Below are positions 16,498 through 27,415 of a stretch of 64,000 nucleotides of DNA, piece by piece. The stretch is from [Empedobacter] haloabium. Lineage in GTDB: Bacteria; Pseudomonadota; Gammaproteobacteria; Burkholderiales; Burkholderiaceae_D. Each line of letters opens with the position of its first letter. The first letter of the stretch is position 1. The notes below the pieces were generated by a model. That model saw only the letters and a list, made by a program, of their open reading frames with translations, had not been told where the DNA came from and did not search any database. The stretch is taken from assembly GCA_008011715.2 (NCBI GenBank), contig CP136508.1, positions 3,782,001 through 3,846,000 on the forward strand. Reading direction: 5' to 3'. A program made the position numbers and the translations under genes.

Positions 16498-19400
16498 TCA
16501 CGGCCGCTTGGCCAGCAGCCGCACGATCTTGTCGGCCAGCAGATCCATGTCGACCGGCTTGGTGATGTGGTCGGAGAAGCCGGCGGCCAGCGCCGCCTGC
16601 ACGTCCTTTTCTCGCCCCAATCCGCTGGCGGCGATCGCCGGCAACGTCGCCAGGGCCGGCATCGCCCGCACCGCGCGCAGGAATGCGAAGCCGTCCATGC
16701 CCGGCATGGACAGGTCGGAGATGACGAGGTCGAAGGTCTGCTCGCGCAACAGGGCCAGGCCGTCGACGGCGCGGATGGCGACATCGACCGTGGCGCCCTC
16801 CAGCTCCAGCAGGGTACGGAATACGTAGGCGGAGTCTTCCATGTCGTCCACCAGCAGGATGCGCCGCCCCGTGACGGCGGCGGCCAGCGAGGCGGCCTGT
16901 GGCCGCACCGGCAAGCCGGCCTGCTGCGCCAATGGCAGCCACAGCGAAAAACGGCTGCCCTGGCCGAGCCCGGGCGACGTCGCTTCCACGCGGCCGCCAT
17001 GCAGCTCGACGATCTGCCGCACCAGCGCCAGCCCGATGCCCAGGCCGGCCTTGTTGCGCACGGCCTTGGCGCCGCCCTGGCGGAACATCTGGAACACCTG
17101 CGGCAGGAACTCGGCCGCAATGCCGGCGCCCGTATCGCTGACGTCGAGGCGGGCATGGCCATCGTCCTCGCCCAGCACGACCGTCACGATGCCGCCGGCC
17201 GGGGTGAACTTGAACGCGTTGCTGAGCAGGTTCAGCACGACCTGTTCGATGCGCACCGGATCGGCGCGCACGATCAGCGGATTGTCGTACGGCTGGAAGC
17301 GCACGTCCAGCGACTCGACCATCGGATCGGCGGCCACCACGTCCATCAGCTTGGCGGCGATGTCGCCCAGGTCCACGTCATGGCAGTTCAGCGACAGCTT
17401 GCCGGTCGACAGGCGCGACATGTCGAGCAGGTCGTCGATGATCTTGGCCTGGCTGGCCACCGCGTTGCGGATCACGGCCGTGGCGCGCACGGCCGCAGGC
17501 GCCTCGCGCACGGCCGGCAGGCGCGACATCAGCTCGGCGTTGATGTAGATGAGGTTGAGCGGATGGCGCAGCTCGTGCGACATCACGGCCAGGAATTCGT
17601 CCTTCAGCGCGCTGTCCATCTCGGCCTGCGAGCGGCCGGCCTGTTCGCTCGACAGTGCCGCCTCGCGCTGCGTATCGATCTGCACCCGGCTGGTCTGGTC
17701 GCGCGCGATCTTGGCGTAGCCATGCAGCTCGCCGTCGCGCAGCGGCGTCGTCACCCCCACGCAGAAGAAGCGGGTGCCGTCCTTGCGCATGTGCCAGCGC
17801 TCGTCCTCGGCGCGGCCTTCGGCGAGGGCGCGGGCGCGCTCCTCGGCGGGCACGCCGGCGGCGCGGTCTTCCGGCGTGAAGATGAAGTCCAGCTCGCGCC
17901 CCGTCACCTCTTCCTCGGTGTAGCCGAAATTGCGCTCGGCCCCCTTGTTCCAGCCCGTCACGCGGCCTTCCAGGTCGACCGTGATGATGGCGTAGTCGTA
18001 GGTGCTCTCGGCTACCAGGCGCATCCACTCCTCCCCCTTGCGCAGCTTGGCTTCGGCCTCGCGCCGGCCGCTGATGTCGAAGAACGTCATCACGGCGCCC
18101 TCGATCTTGTCCTCGGTGGTGCGGTAAGGCAGCAGGCGCACGATGTAGTAGCGGCCGTCGTTGCTGCGCACTTCGCGCTCGACCAGGCGCAGCGTGTCGA
18201 ACGTCGTCGCCACGTCCTCGGCCAGCGCGTCGTAGTCGAGCCGGTGCGTGATGTCCAGCAGCGAACGGCCGATATCGGTCGGGATGATCGAGAACACGTC
18301 CGCCGCGCGCGGCGTGAAGCGCTTGATGCGCAGCGCCCGGTCGACGAAGATCGTGGCGATGTTGGTCGACGCGATCAGGTTGTTCAGGTCGTCGTTGGCC
18401 TTGCCCGTCTCCTCGACCTTGACCTTCAGCTCGTAGTTGACGGTGATCAGTTCCTCGTTGACGGACTGCAGCTCCTCCTTGCTGGTTTCCAGCTCCTCGG
18501 TGGCCGAGCGCAGCTCCTCGTTGATCGCCTGCAGTTCCTCGTTGGAGGCACGCAGTTCCTCGGTCGACACCTCGGCATGCTCGATGGTCTCCTGCAGCTT
18601 CTCCTTGCTGCGCTGCAGTTCCTGCTCCAGCTGGTGCAGCACCAGGTCCTTGTGGCCCGCCTGCACTTCCGGCGAGGCGCCGTTCATGGACTGCTCGGTT
18701 TCCTCGAACACCACCAGCGCGAAGTCCGCGTTGGCTGCCTCGTCGCTGAACGGGCGCACGATGATGTTGACGAACGAGGTGCCGTGCTCGCGCCGCGTCA
18801 GCACGCGCTGGCCCTCGACGCTGTTGCCCGACTGCAGGGCCTGGTACAAGGCACTGCGCAGTTCCAGCCGCAGGTCCGGCAGCACCAGGTGCAGGATGCT
18901 GCGCGACGGCTCGCCGCCCACGTGGCGCAGGAAGCGCCCGGCCGCCTCGGACATGTGCACGATGTTCGAATCGCGGTCGACCACCACGGAGGGCGGCGCG
19001 AACTTGGTCAGCGCGCGCTGGTGCACGTCGGCATACGAGAAGGGCCGGCGCACGGTGCCGCCGGCGTTGCCCAGCTCGGGTAGCCGGCCCGGCGGCGGCG
19101 ACGCCAGCGCCGGCACGTAACGGGTCGCGCGCGACAGCGGGCGGGCGCGGTAGATGCGGTTCTTCTTGTCGAACGGGACGAAGAATTCGGCCGCCGCGTC
19201 GGCCGACTCGGACGAGCCCAGGAACAGGAAGCCCTCCGGTTTCAGCGCCGAATGGAACATCTCCATCACGCGCAGCTGGACGTCGCGGTTCAGGTAGATC
19301 AGCAGGTTGCGGCAGGAGATCAGGTCCAGCTTGGAGAACGGCGGGTCGCGCAGCAGGTTGTGCGCGGCGAACAGGATGCGGTCGCGCACACTCTTGCGGA

Positions 19401-20649
19401 TGCGATAGCGCTCGTCTTCCTTGGAAAAGAACTGGCGCAGCCGCACGGCCGGCACGTCCATCATGATGGCCGACGGGTACACGCCGGCCCGCGCCACGGC
19501 GATGGCCTGCTCGTCGATATCGGAAGCGAATACCTGGATGTCGGGCGGCTTCGGCAGCCGCGAGGCTTCGTCGACCAGCAACATCGCCAGCGAATACGCC
19601 TCCTGGCCGGTGGCGCAGGCGGCGACCCAGGCCCGCACCTGCTCGCCGGGCACGCGGCCCTGGAACAGCGCCGGAATGACTTCGCGCTCCAGCGCCTCGA
19701 ACGCATCGCGGTCGCGGAAGAAATTGGTCACGCCGATCAGCATGTCCTTCAGCAGCGCCTTGAACTCGGCCGGCTCGCGCTCCAGCACCTCGGCATAGGC
19801 CGGCAGCGACGGCACGCCCTTGACCTGCATGCGCCGCTCGATCCGGCGCAGCACGGTGGCGCGCTTATAATGGCGGAAGTCGTGGCCGGTGTTGGCACAC
19901 AACATCTTGATGATGCGGCGCAGGGCCGTCTCGCTGGCGGCGCGCTCGCTGTCGCTGTCGCTGTCGGTATCGGCCGCCACGCCGCCGTCGCCATCCTCCG
20001 CCGGCGGCAGGTGGATCACGCGCGCGTTGTCCCACAGCTCGACCAGCTTTTGCGGGATGTCGGCGGCGGGCAGCACGAAGTCCACCGCGCCGCTGGCGAT
20101 CGCCGCTTCCGGCATGCCGTCGTGTTCGGCGTCGTCCGGCGCCTGCGCGAACGTCAGGCCGCCCTGCTCCTTGATGCGGCCCAGGCCCACCGAGCCATCC
20201 GAACCGGTGCCCGACAGGACGACGGCCAGCGCCTTCTCGCGGTGCACGTCCGCCAGCGTGCGGAAGAAGATGTCGATGGCGACGTGCTGGCCGCGCGGCC
20301 GCGCCAGTTCCGACACGTCCAGGTGGCCGTCGTCCATCGACAGGTGCAGGTTCGGCGCGATCACGTAGACGTGGTCGGGCTCGATGGCCACCCGCTGCGT
20401 CACCTGGAGCACGGGCATGCGCGTCGCGCGCTGCAGCACCTGGTCGACGGTGCTCTCGTGGCGCGGCGACAGGTGCAGCACCACGACGAACGCCATGCCG
20501 CTGTGCGACGGCATGTGCTCGAACAGGCGCAGCAGGGCCGGCAGGCCACCGGCCGAAGCACCCAGGCCTACGACGGGGAACGCCAGCGTGCTGGGCACGG
20601 ACTCCGGTTCGTTGGCCGGCCGTGCTTGTTCCATACTGCTGAGCGTCAT
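16498..20649 (-). CDS. CheB-CheR-PAS-histidine kinase-receiver fusion protein
   Basis: This 1383-residue signalling protein is built in order from five parts. First is a CheB methylesterase domain (GASAGG serine, VVLHLSPRHES histidine, GTGSDGSVG aspartate). Second is a CheR methyltransferase (FASDIDEQAIAVARAG). Third is a long coiled coil rich in EELQ/NEEL repeats around residues 650-740. Two PAS domains come next, then a HisKA/HATPase kinase (LAVMSHELRHPLN, NLLSNAFKFTP) and a receiver (RILLVDDMEDS, ISDLSMPGMDG). Such fusions act outside classical chemotaxis, often in stress or biofilm control. The ATG at 20649 is preferred; an upstream in-frame extension of 18 codons is possible. It diverges from the acyl-CoA dehydrogenase operon. 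Confidence 0.9.
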   Translation of the reverse strand: MTLSSMEQARPANEPESVPSTLAFPVVGLGASAGGLPALLRLFEHMPSHSGMAFVVVLHLSPRHESTVDQVLQRATRMPVLQVTQRVAIEPDHVYVIAPNLHLSMDDGHLDVSELARPRGQHVAIDIFFRTLADVHREKALAVVLSGTGSDGSVGLGRIKEQGGLTFAQAPDDAEHDGMPEAAIASGAVDFVLPAADIPQKLVELWDNARVIHLPPAEDGDGGVAADTDSDSDSERAASETALRRIIKMLCANTGHDFRHYKRATVLRRIERRMQVKGVPSLPAYAEVLEREPAEFKALLKDMLIGVTNFFRDRDAFEALEREVIPALFQGRVPGEQVRAWVAACATGQEAYSLAMLLVDEASRLPKPPDIQVFASDIDEQAIAVARAGVYPSAIMMDVPAVRLRQFFSKEDERYRIRKSVRDRILFAAHNLLRDPPFSKLDLISCRNLLIYLNRDVQLRVMEMFHSALKPEGFLFLGSSESADAAAEFFVPFDKKNRIYRARPLSRATRYVPALASPPPGRLPELGNAGGTVRRPFSYADVHQRALTKFAPPSVVVDRDSNIVHMSEAAGRFLRHVGGEPSRSILHLVLPDLRLELRSALYQALQSGNSVEGQRVLTRREHGTSFVNIIVRPFSDEAANADFALVVFEETEQSMNGASPEVQAGHKDLVLHQLEQELQRSKEKLQETIEHAEVSTEELRASNEELQAINEELRSATEELETSKEELQSVNEELITVNYELKVKVEETGKANDDLNNLIASTNIATIFVDRALRIKRFTPRAADVFSIIPTDIGRSLLDITHRLDYDALAEDVATTFDTLRLVEREVRSNDGRYYIVRLLPYRTTEDKIEGAVMTFFDISGRREAEAKLRKGEEWMRLVAESTYDYAIITVDLEGRVTGWNKGAERNFGYTEEEVTGRELDFIFTPEDRAAGVPAEERARALAEGRAEDERWHMRKDGTRFFCVGVTTPLRDGELHGYAKIARDQTSRVQIDTQREAALSSEQAGRSQAEMDSALKDEFLAVMSHELRHPLNLIYINAELMSRLPAVREAPAAVRATAVIRNAVASQAKIIDDLLDMSRLSTGKLSLNCHDVDLGDIAAKLMDVVAADPMVESLDVRFQPYDNPLIVRADPVRIEQVVLNLLSNAFKFTPAGGIVTVVLGEDDGHARLDVSDTGAGIAAEFLPQVFQMFRQGGAKAVRNKAGLGIGLALVRQIVELHGGRVEATSPGLGQGSRFSLWLPLAQQAGLPVRPQAASLAAAVTGRRILLVDDMEDSAYVFRTLLELEGATVDVAIRAVDGLALLREQTFDLVISDLSMPGMDGFAFLRAVRAMPALATLPAIAASGLGREKDVQAALAAGFSDHITKPVDMDLLADKIVRLLAKRP

Positions 20650-20737
20650 GGTCGTCTTCTTATAATGGGTCGTAGCCGTGCAGTCTACCCGATGGCAGCT
20701 CACAAGTTAAGCGCGTTCTCCCTGCGCGCGCCCGGCC

Positions 20738-20764
20738 GCCCCGCTTGCAAGGCGCAAGCGGGGC
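20738..20764. promoter_or_regulatory. Strong 11-bp stem-loop upstream of the acyl-CoA dehydrogenase operon
   Basis: GCCCCGCTTGC-AAGGC-GCAAGCGGGGC is a perfect 11-bp stem in the divergent intergenic region. It lies just upstream of a possible -35 TTGACA (20777-20782), which is followed after 17 bases by a weak -10 CACACT. It may be an operator or a terminator-like hairpin; no T-run follows on either strand. Confidence 0.45.
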
Positions 20765-20853
20765 GGGGTGCGGCTATTGACACCCCGGGCACGGCTCGGC
20801 ACACTCTGCCGGCACGCCAGCCGGCGCCCCCCCACCCGACACAGGAGATCCGA

Positions 20854-22000
<1,147 letters not shown>

Positions 22001-22008
<8 letters not shown>

Positions 22009-23596
22009 CCTCGACATTCCCGCCCTGCTGGCCGCGCTGCCGCCGCGCCTGGCCGGCATCGTCCAGGCCCATGCCGCCGCCAGGCCGGCCGCGCCGGCGC
22101 TGCGCGACCCGCATGCCGGCACCGTCGATTACGCCGCGCTGTGGCAGGGCATCCAGGACTGCGCCACGCAACTGCGTGCGCTGGGCGTGCGGCCGGGCGA
22201 CCGCGTCATGGCCGTCGGCGAGAACTGCGCCAACCTCGTCACCCTGATCTTCGCCGCCGGCCTGCTGGATGCCTGGATCGTCAACGTCAACGCCCGCTTG
22301 TCGCCGCGCGAGGTCGACGCGCTGCAGGCCCACAGCGGCGCGCGCCTCGTGTTCTACACGGCCGAGGTTTCGCCGGACGCACGCGCGCATGGCAAACGGC
22401 ATGGCGCCACCGATGCGGCCGGGCCGTTCGGCCCCTGGCTGGTCGGGCCGCTGAACCAGGACTGCGTGCCGGAGCCCGTGCACGCGGACGGCGCCGCGCA
22501 GCCGGCCGCGCTGGTCTACACGACCGGCACGACGGGCCAGCCGAAAGGCGTGCTGCTGTCGCACCGCGGCCTGGCGTACGTGGCCGCCGTGTCGAGCCGC
22601 CTGCGCGGATTGACGCCGGCCGACCGCGCCTATGGGGCGCTGCCCACCTCGCACGTGTATGGCCTGGCCTCTGTCATGCTCGGCACCCTGTACGCGGGCG
22701 CCTGCCTGGTGCTGGCGCCGCGCTTCACGGCGCCCGGGCTGCTGCAGGCGCTGGACGAGGAACGCCTGACCATCCTGCAGGGCGTGCCGGCCATGTTCGC
22801 GCGGCTGCTGGAACTGACCGGCGACGCGGCGCCGTTGCCGAATCGCCTGCGCTTCGCCTACGCGGGCGGTTCGCCGCTGACGCCGAGCCTGAAGGCGGCG
22901 GCCGAACGGCTGCTGGGCGTGGCGCTGCACAACGGCTACGGCATGACGGAAAGCGGGCCGACGATCAGCCAGACCGACCTGGCCGCGCCGCGCGCCGACA
23001 CGTCGGTCGGCCGGCCGATTCCCGGGGTCGAGTTGCGCGTCGTGGAGGGCGCCGGCGCCGACGTGGCGCCGGGCCAGCCGGGCCAGCTGTGGGTGCGCGG
23101 TCCCGGCCTGATGCTGGGCTACTACCGCGACCCGGCCCAGACGGCGGCCGCGTTGCGCCCCGGCGGCTGGCTCGATACGGGCGACATGGGCCGGCAGGAC
23201 GCGGATGGGTCGCTGTTCATCGTCGGCCGCAGCAAGGAGCTGATCATCCGTTCCGGCTTCAACGTCTATCCGCTGGAAGTGGAGACGGTGCTGAACGCGC
23301 ACCCGGCCGTGGCGCAATCGGCCGTGGTGGGGCGCGCCTGCGCCGACGGCAACGAGGAAGTGATCGCCTATGTGGAACCGGACGCCCGGGCCGAAGGTGC
23401 GGACCTGGCGCGGGTGCTGGCGGCGTATGCGGCGCAGGCGCTGGCGCCGTACAAGTGCCCGTCCCGCATCATCGTGATGGAAGCCTTGCCGGCAGCGGCG
23501 ACCGGGAAGATACTGAAGGGGCGCCTGGCGCAGATGGCGGCGCAGTTGGGGTCTGTCCCCATAGGGGAGCGCAGCAGGGGTTTCGAGGGAGCATAG
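22001..23596 (+). CDS. AMP-forming acyl-CoA synthetase/ligase with repeat-derived C-terminus
   Basis: This 531-residue ANL-superfamily enzyme activates a carboxylic acid to its CoA thioester through an acyl-adenylate. Signature motifs: P-loop YTTGTTGQPKGVLLSH, YGMTESGPTISQ, LDTGDMGRQDADG, GRSKELIIRSGFNVYP, and the catalytic lysine near the end in AATGKILKGRL. The start is a GTG overlapping the dehydrogenase stop by eight bases. The last ~16 residues (from LGSVPIGERSRG) and the stop are encoded by an intergenic repeat of the GGGGTCTGTCCCC family, after the normal family end. The likely substrate is whatever acid the downstream ABC importer brings in. Confidence 0.9.
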
Positions 23597-23692
23597 CTCC
23601 TTCGCCTGCGCAGCGGTGTCGGCCTGCAAGCCGGCATCATGACCCCGAAGTTCGACGCGCTGGTACGCAAGCAAACTTCGGGGACAGTCCCC
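23548..23692. repeat. Intergenic nested palindrome, GGGGTCAGTCCC family copy 2
   Basis: The element begins with GGGGTCTGTCCCC inside the end of the ligase gene and ends with GGGGACAGTCCCC. Internally it has a 10-bp inverted repeat, CCCCGAAGTT and AACTTCGGGG, about 21 bases apart. The ligase stop codon lies inside it. It separates the ligase from the ABC importer genes, so it could cut transcription between them. Confidence 0.8.
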
Positions 23693-23727
23693 AGCCTCGC
23701 CAGCCAACACTATAAAAAGGAGACGAC

Positions 23728-24888
23728 ATGCACACGTTGAAACGAACCGCCCTGCTGGCCACGCTGCTGCTGGCGACCCTGGCCGCCCGCGCCGCCGAAT
23801 TCACGGTGGGCGCCGAGCTGCCCCTGACCGGCTCCCTGGCGCGCGTCGGCGCCGGCATGCACGAGGGCGTGATGGTGGCGGCCGAAGTGTTCAATCGAAC
23901 GAACGGCAAGCACAAGATCAAGATCGTCACGGTCGACGACGAATCCGCGCCGGCCAAGGCGATCGCCGCCGTCGAGAAGCTGGCCGGCCTGGGCGCCGTC
24001 GCCATCACGGGCGGCTACGGCTCGAACAATATCGCGCCTGCTTCCGGCACGGCCGACAAGCTGGGGCTCGTCTACATCACCTCGGGCGGCGTGGACGACA
24101 GCCTGGTCGCGGCCGGGCACCGCAATTTCTTTCGCATCAATAACACGGCCGGCTACGAGAAGGCCGCGCTGGGCCTGTTCGCCGACATGAAGGTGAAAGC
24201 CGTGTCGATCGTGTATTCGACCAAGGACGCCACCTCCGACCTGGCCACCTCGGTGCAGAAGGCGCTGGCCGCGCGGGGCGTCAAGGTCACGGCCCACCCG
24301 TTCGACCCCGCCATCACCGACTTCAAGCCGATCGTCAACAAGATCCGCCTGCAGGACCGGCCCGATGCCGTGTTCATGGTCGGCTACGAGAACGACTATG
24401 TGGGCATCCTGCGCGCGGCGCGGGTATTGAAACCGCAGGTCAAGGCTATGGTGGGCGTGTGGTCGCTGGCCACGCCGAAGATGGCCGGCGAGTTCCCCGA
24501 CCTGATGCCGAACGTGTATGGCACCGCGCTGCTGCCCTACCCCGCCACGTTCGCCAGCGCCGATGGCAAGGCGTTCGCCGAGACCTACCGCCAGCTGTAC
24601 AAGAAGGAGCCCGACTACCTGGGCCAGTTCGGCTACGTGCAGTCGATGCTGCTGTTCGAGGCGATCGCGCGCGCGGCCGACAAGGGCACTGTCGCCAAGG
24701 GCGGCATCGCGGAGGAACTGCGCCGCACCGACAGGGAGACCCTGATCGGTCGCGTGCAGTTCGGCGCCAACGGCGACAACATCCACTTCAGCCACCGCAT
24801 GGGCCAGCACCAGGGCAAGCATATCGTCATCGTCTGGCCGCCGCAGCACGCCACCGGCAAGATGGCCTATCCGGCCGTGCCGTGGTGA
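23728..24888 (+). CDS. Branched-chain-type ABC importer, periplasmic binding protein
   Basis: This 386-residue protein has a signal peptide (MHTLKRTALLATLLLATLAARA) and a LivJ-like periplasmic-binding fold starting AEFTVGAELPLTGSLARVG. It is the substrate-capture part of a hydrophobic amino-acid type (HAAT) ABC importer. HAAT systems also carry aromatic and alicyclic acids, urea and amides. Its genes follow an acyl-CoA dehydrogenase and a CoA ligase, which favours a carboxylic acid over an amino acid. The start has AAAAAGGAGACGAC upstream, a strong ribosome site. Confidence 0.88.
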   Translation: MHTLKRTALLATLLLATLAARAAEFTVGAELPLTGSLARVGAGMHEGVMVAAEVFNRTNGKHKIKIVTVDDESAPAKAIAAVEKLAGLGAVAITGGYGSNNIAPASGTADKLGLVYITSGGVDDSLVAAGHRNFFRINNTAGYEKAALGLFADMKVKAVSIVYSTKDATSDLATSVQKALAARGVKVTAHPFDPAITDFKPIVNKIRLQDRPDAVFMVGYENDYVGILRAARVLKPQVKAMVGVWSLATPKMAGEFPDLMPNVYGTALLPYPATFASADGKAFAETYRQLYKKEPDYLGQFGYVQSMLLFEAIARAADKGTVAKGGIAEELRRTDRETLIGRVQFGANGDNIHFSHRMGQHQGKHIVIVWPPQHATGKMAYPAVPW

Positions 24889-24898
24889 CGGGCCGGCG

Positions 24899-25771
24899 AT
24901 GACGGAACTGGTCCTGCAGGCGCTGTACTCCGGCGTGCTGGCCGGCGGCGCCTATGCGCTGGTGGCGCTCGGTCTGGCGCTGGTGTTCGGCACGATGCGC
25001 ATCATCAACCTGGCGCACGGCGAACTGGTACTGCTGGCCGCCTACATCGCCTACACGGTGGAAAGCCGCCTGGGCGCCTCGCCGCTGGCGGCCATACCCG
25101 TCGCGCTGCTGGTCGTGTGCGTGGCCGCCGCCGCCGTCCACTTCGTCGTGGCGCGCATTCGCGCGGACCGCGAGATCAATTCGCTGATCGCCACGTTCGG
25201 CATCGGCGTCATCCTGACCAATGCGATCCTCTTGATCTGGTCGGCCGACGTGCGCTCGACATCGTCGCCATGGCTGCAGGAAGCGGTCGTGGCGGGGCCC
25301 CTGTTCGCCATGCGCGGCGAGCTGCTGTCGTTCGGCGCCAGCCTGCTGCTGATGGGCGGCTTGTGGTGGTGGCTGGCGAAGAGCTGGCACGGCCGCGCCG
25401 TGCGCGCCGTCGCCGGCAACCGCGACGCGGCACAGCTGATGGGGGTGGCCCCAGGCCGCGCGGAACTGGTCGCGTTCCTGGTCGCCGGCATGCTGGCCGC
25501 CTGCGCCGGGGTGGCACTGTACAGCGTCGGCGTGATCCAGCCCGCGCTGGGCGCGGCACTGACGGTAAAAGCCTTCGTCATCACCGTGCTGGCCGGCGTC
25601 GGCTCGGTCCCGGGCGTGCTGCTGGGCGCCATGCTGCTGGGCGTGGCCGAGGCGCTGACGGTGACCCTGGCCAGCTCGGCGCTGCAGGAGCTGGCCGGCA
25701 TGGGCTTGTTCCTGCTGGTGCTGTTCGTGCTGCCGAACGGCCTGCTGGGCGCCCGGGCGAGGCGCGGATGA
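24899..25771 (+). CDS. livH: Branched-chain-type ABC importer, permease LivH family
   Basis: This 290-residue inner-membrane permease starts LVLQALYSGVLAGGAYALVALGLALVFG, with the family's GTMRIINLAHGEL block and the late VKAFVITVLAGVGSVPGVLLGA stretch. It has about eight membrane segments and pairs with the LivM-type permease that follows. It starts 10 bases after the binding-protein gene and its stop overlaps the next ATG (ATGA). Symbol denotes family only; the substrate is not known. Confidence 0.9.
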   Translation: MTELVLQALYSGVLAGGAYALVALGLALVFGTMRIINLAHGELVLLAAYIAYTVESRLGASPLAAIPVALLVVCVAAAAVHFVVARIRADREINSLIATFGIGVILTNAILLIWSADVRSTSSPWLQEAVVAGPLFAMRGELLSFGASLLLMGGLWWWLAKSWHGRAVRAVAGNRDAAQLMGVAPGRAELVAFLVAGMLAACAGVALYSVGVIQPALGAALTVKAFVITVLAGVGSVPGVLLGAMLLGVAEALTVTLASSALQELAGMGLFLLVLFVLPNGLLGARARRG

Positions 25772-26703
25772 GGCGCGCCATCCTGTTGCCCGTGCTGGCC
25801 GCGGCCTGGGTCGGCGTGCCGCTGCTGCTGGGGCACAGCAACTACGTCATGAGCCTGGTGGACGCGGCGCTCGTCATCGGCGGCATCGCGCTGGCCTGGG
25901 CGCTGCTGGGCAACCTGGGCGGCATGGTCAGCTTCGGCCATTCGGCCTTCGTCGGCGTGGGCGGCTATGTCTCCGCCCTGGTCACGGCGCGCGCCGGCCT
26001 GCCGGTGCCGGCCGGGCTGCTGCTGGGCGGCCTGGGCGCCATGCTGGCGGCCGTCGTCATGCTGCCGGTGCTGCGGCTGCGCGGCCCTTACTTCGCGCTG
26101 GCGATCCTGGCCTTCGCCCACATCTTCCGCATCCTTGCCACCGAATGGTCGTCCGTCACCGGTGGCGCCGCCGGCATCGCCGGCATCCCGCCGCTGCCGG
26201 TCGTGGCGGGCATCGATTTCGGCACGCGCACGGGCGCCTACTTCGTCATCCTGGCCATCGTCTGCCTGTTCGCCTGGGTGTACGCGCGCGTCGCGGCCAG
26301 CCATTACGGCCTGGCGCTGCGGGCGATGCACGACAGCGAGGACGCCACCCGCGTGCTGGGCGTGGACAGCACCCTGCTGAAAGCGGCGATGCTGCTGCTG
26401 TCGGCCTTCATGACGGGCGTGGTGGGCGCCTTCAACGCCCACTACATCGGCTTTCTGGAGCCGGACTACGCGTTCGCCGGGCTGTGGGTGACCTTGCCCA
26501 TCGTCGCGGCGATCTTCGGTGGCTACCGCACCGTGGCCGGCCCGCTGCTCGGCGCCGTCGTGGTCTACCTGCTGGACCAGCTGCTGTTCAAGGAGCTGCT
26601 GCCCAGCGGCCACCAGCTGATCCTGGGTGCTCTGCTGGTGGCGATGATCCTGTTCAGCCCACGCGGCCTGCTGCCGCTGCTGGCACGGCGGCGCCATGCT
26701 TGA
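25768..26703 (+). CDS. livM: Branched-chain-type ABC importer, permease LivM family
   Basis: This 311-residue permease has the LivM pattern: GNLGGMVSFGHSAFVGVGGYV near the N-terminus, RGPYFALAILAFAHIFR, and PIVAAIFGGYRTVAGPLLGA near the C-terminus. It has about nine hydrophobic segments. The ATG at 25768 sits in ATGA at the end of the livH-type gene, and its own stop overlaps the next gene by eight bases. The open frame runs upstream through livH but only as a shadow. Confidence 0.9.
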   Translation: MRRAILLPVLAAAWVGVPLLLGHSNYVMSLVDAALVIGGIALAWALLGNLGGMVSFGHSAFVGVGGYVSALVTARAGLPVPAGLLLGGLGAMLAAVVMLPVLRLRGPYFALAILAFAHIFRILATEWSSVTGGAAGIAGIPPLPVVAGIDFGTRTGAYFVILAIVCLFAWVYARVAASHYGLALRAMHDSEDATRVLGVDSTLLKAAMLLLSAFMTGVVGAFNAHYIGFLEPDYAFAGLWVTLPIVAAIFGGYRTVAGPLLGAVVVYLLDQLLFKELLPSGHQLILGALLVAMILFSPRGLLPLLARRRHA

Positions 26704-27415
26704 ACTGGACCGCGTGAGCGTGCGCTTCGGCGCGCTGGCGGCCGTCGATGGCGTCAGCCTGCGCGTGGCGGCGGACGACGTGCTGGGCCTGGTCGGCCCG
26801 AATGGCGCCGGCAAGACCACGCTGTTCAACGCCATCTCCGGCCTGGTGCGCCCGGCCGCGGGCGCCATCCGGCTGGACGGCGCCGACATCGGCCGCACCC
26901 CGCTGTTCCGGCGTGCGCGTCTCGGACTGGGCCGCACTTTCCAGATCCCGCAGCCACTGCACCAGCTGACGGTGCGCGAGAACCTGGTGGTGGCGCAGCG
27001 CTTCGGCACCGGCCAGGTGGACGAGCGCCGCATCGCCGAAGTGCTCGACTTCACGGGCCTGGCCGGCAAGGCCGGGCGCGACGCGGCCACGGGCCTGGCG
27101 CTGACGGAGCTGAAAGCACTGGAGGTGGCGAAGGCGCTCGCGACGAACCCACGCCTGCTGCTGCTGGACGAAGTGCTGGCCGGCCTGGAGACGACGGCCA
27201 AGCGCCGCTTCATGGGCATGCTGCGCGACCTGCACGTCCGCTTCGGCGTGGCCATCGTCATCATCGAGCACGACATCGCGACCATCGCCAGCCTGTGCCG
27301 CCGGGTGGCCGTGCTGGACGCGGGCCGGCTGATCGCCGACGGCACGCCGGACGAGGTGTTCAACGACCCGGCCGTGCGCCGCAGCTACCTGGGCCCCGGA
27401 GGCGGCCATGCTTGA
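26696..27415 (+). CDS. livG: Branched-chain-type ABC importer, ATPase LivG family
   Basis: This 239-residue ATPase has Walker A GPNGAGKTTLFNAISGL, a Q-loop region FQIPQPLHQLTVREN, Walker B LLLLDEVLAGL and an H-loop IIIEHDIATI. The ABC signature is unusual: TGLALTELKALEVAKAL, where LSGGQ-type residues would be expected (LTELK). The same atypical signature position occurs in some LivG proteins of HAAT systems. It overlaps neighbours by eight bases on both sides. Confidence 0.88.
   Translation: MLELDRVSVRFGALAAVDGVSLRVAADDVLGLVGPNGAGKTTLFNAISGLVRPAAGAIRLDGADIGRTPLFRRARLGLGRTFQIPQPLHQLTVRENLVVAQRFGTGQVDERRIAEVLDFTGLAGKAGRDAATGLALTELKALEVAKALATNPRLLLLDEVLAGLETTAKRRFMGMLRDLHVRFGVAIVIIEHDIATIASLCRRVAVLDAGRLIADGTPDEVFNDPAVRRSYLGPGGGHA

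Noticed and set aside
16567..19083. 838-residue plus-strand frame
   Set aside because: Antisense to the giant fused kinase; no motif or ribosome site supports it.
19252..20853. Long open frame upstream of the acyl-CoA dehydrogenase start
   Set aside because: It lies antisense to the CheB-CheR kinase, has shadow-type composition, and the dehydrogenase has its own strong Shine-Dalgarno and family start at 20854.
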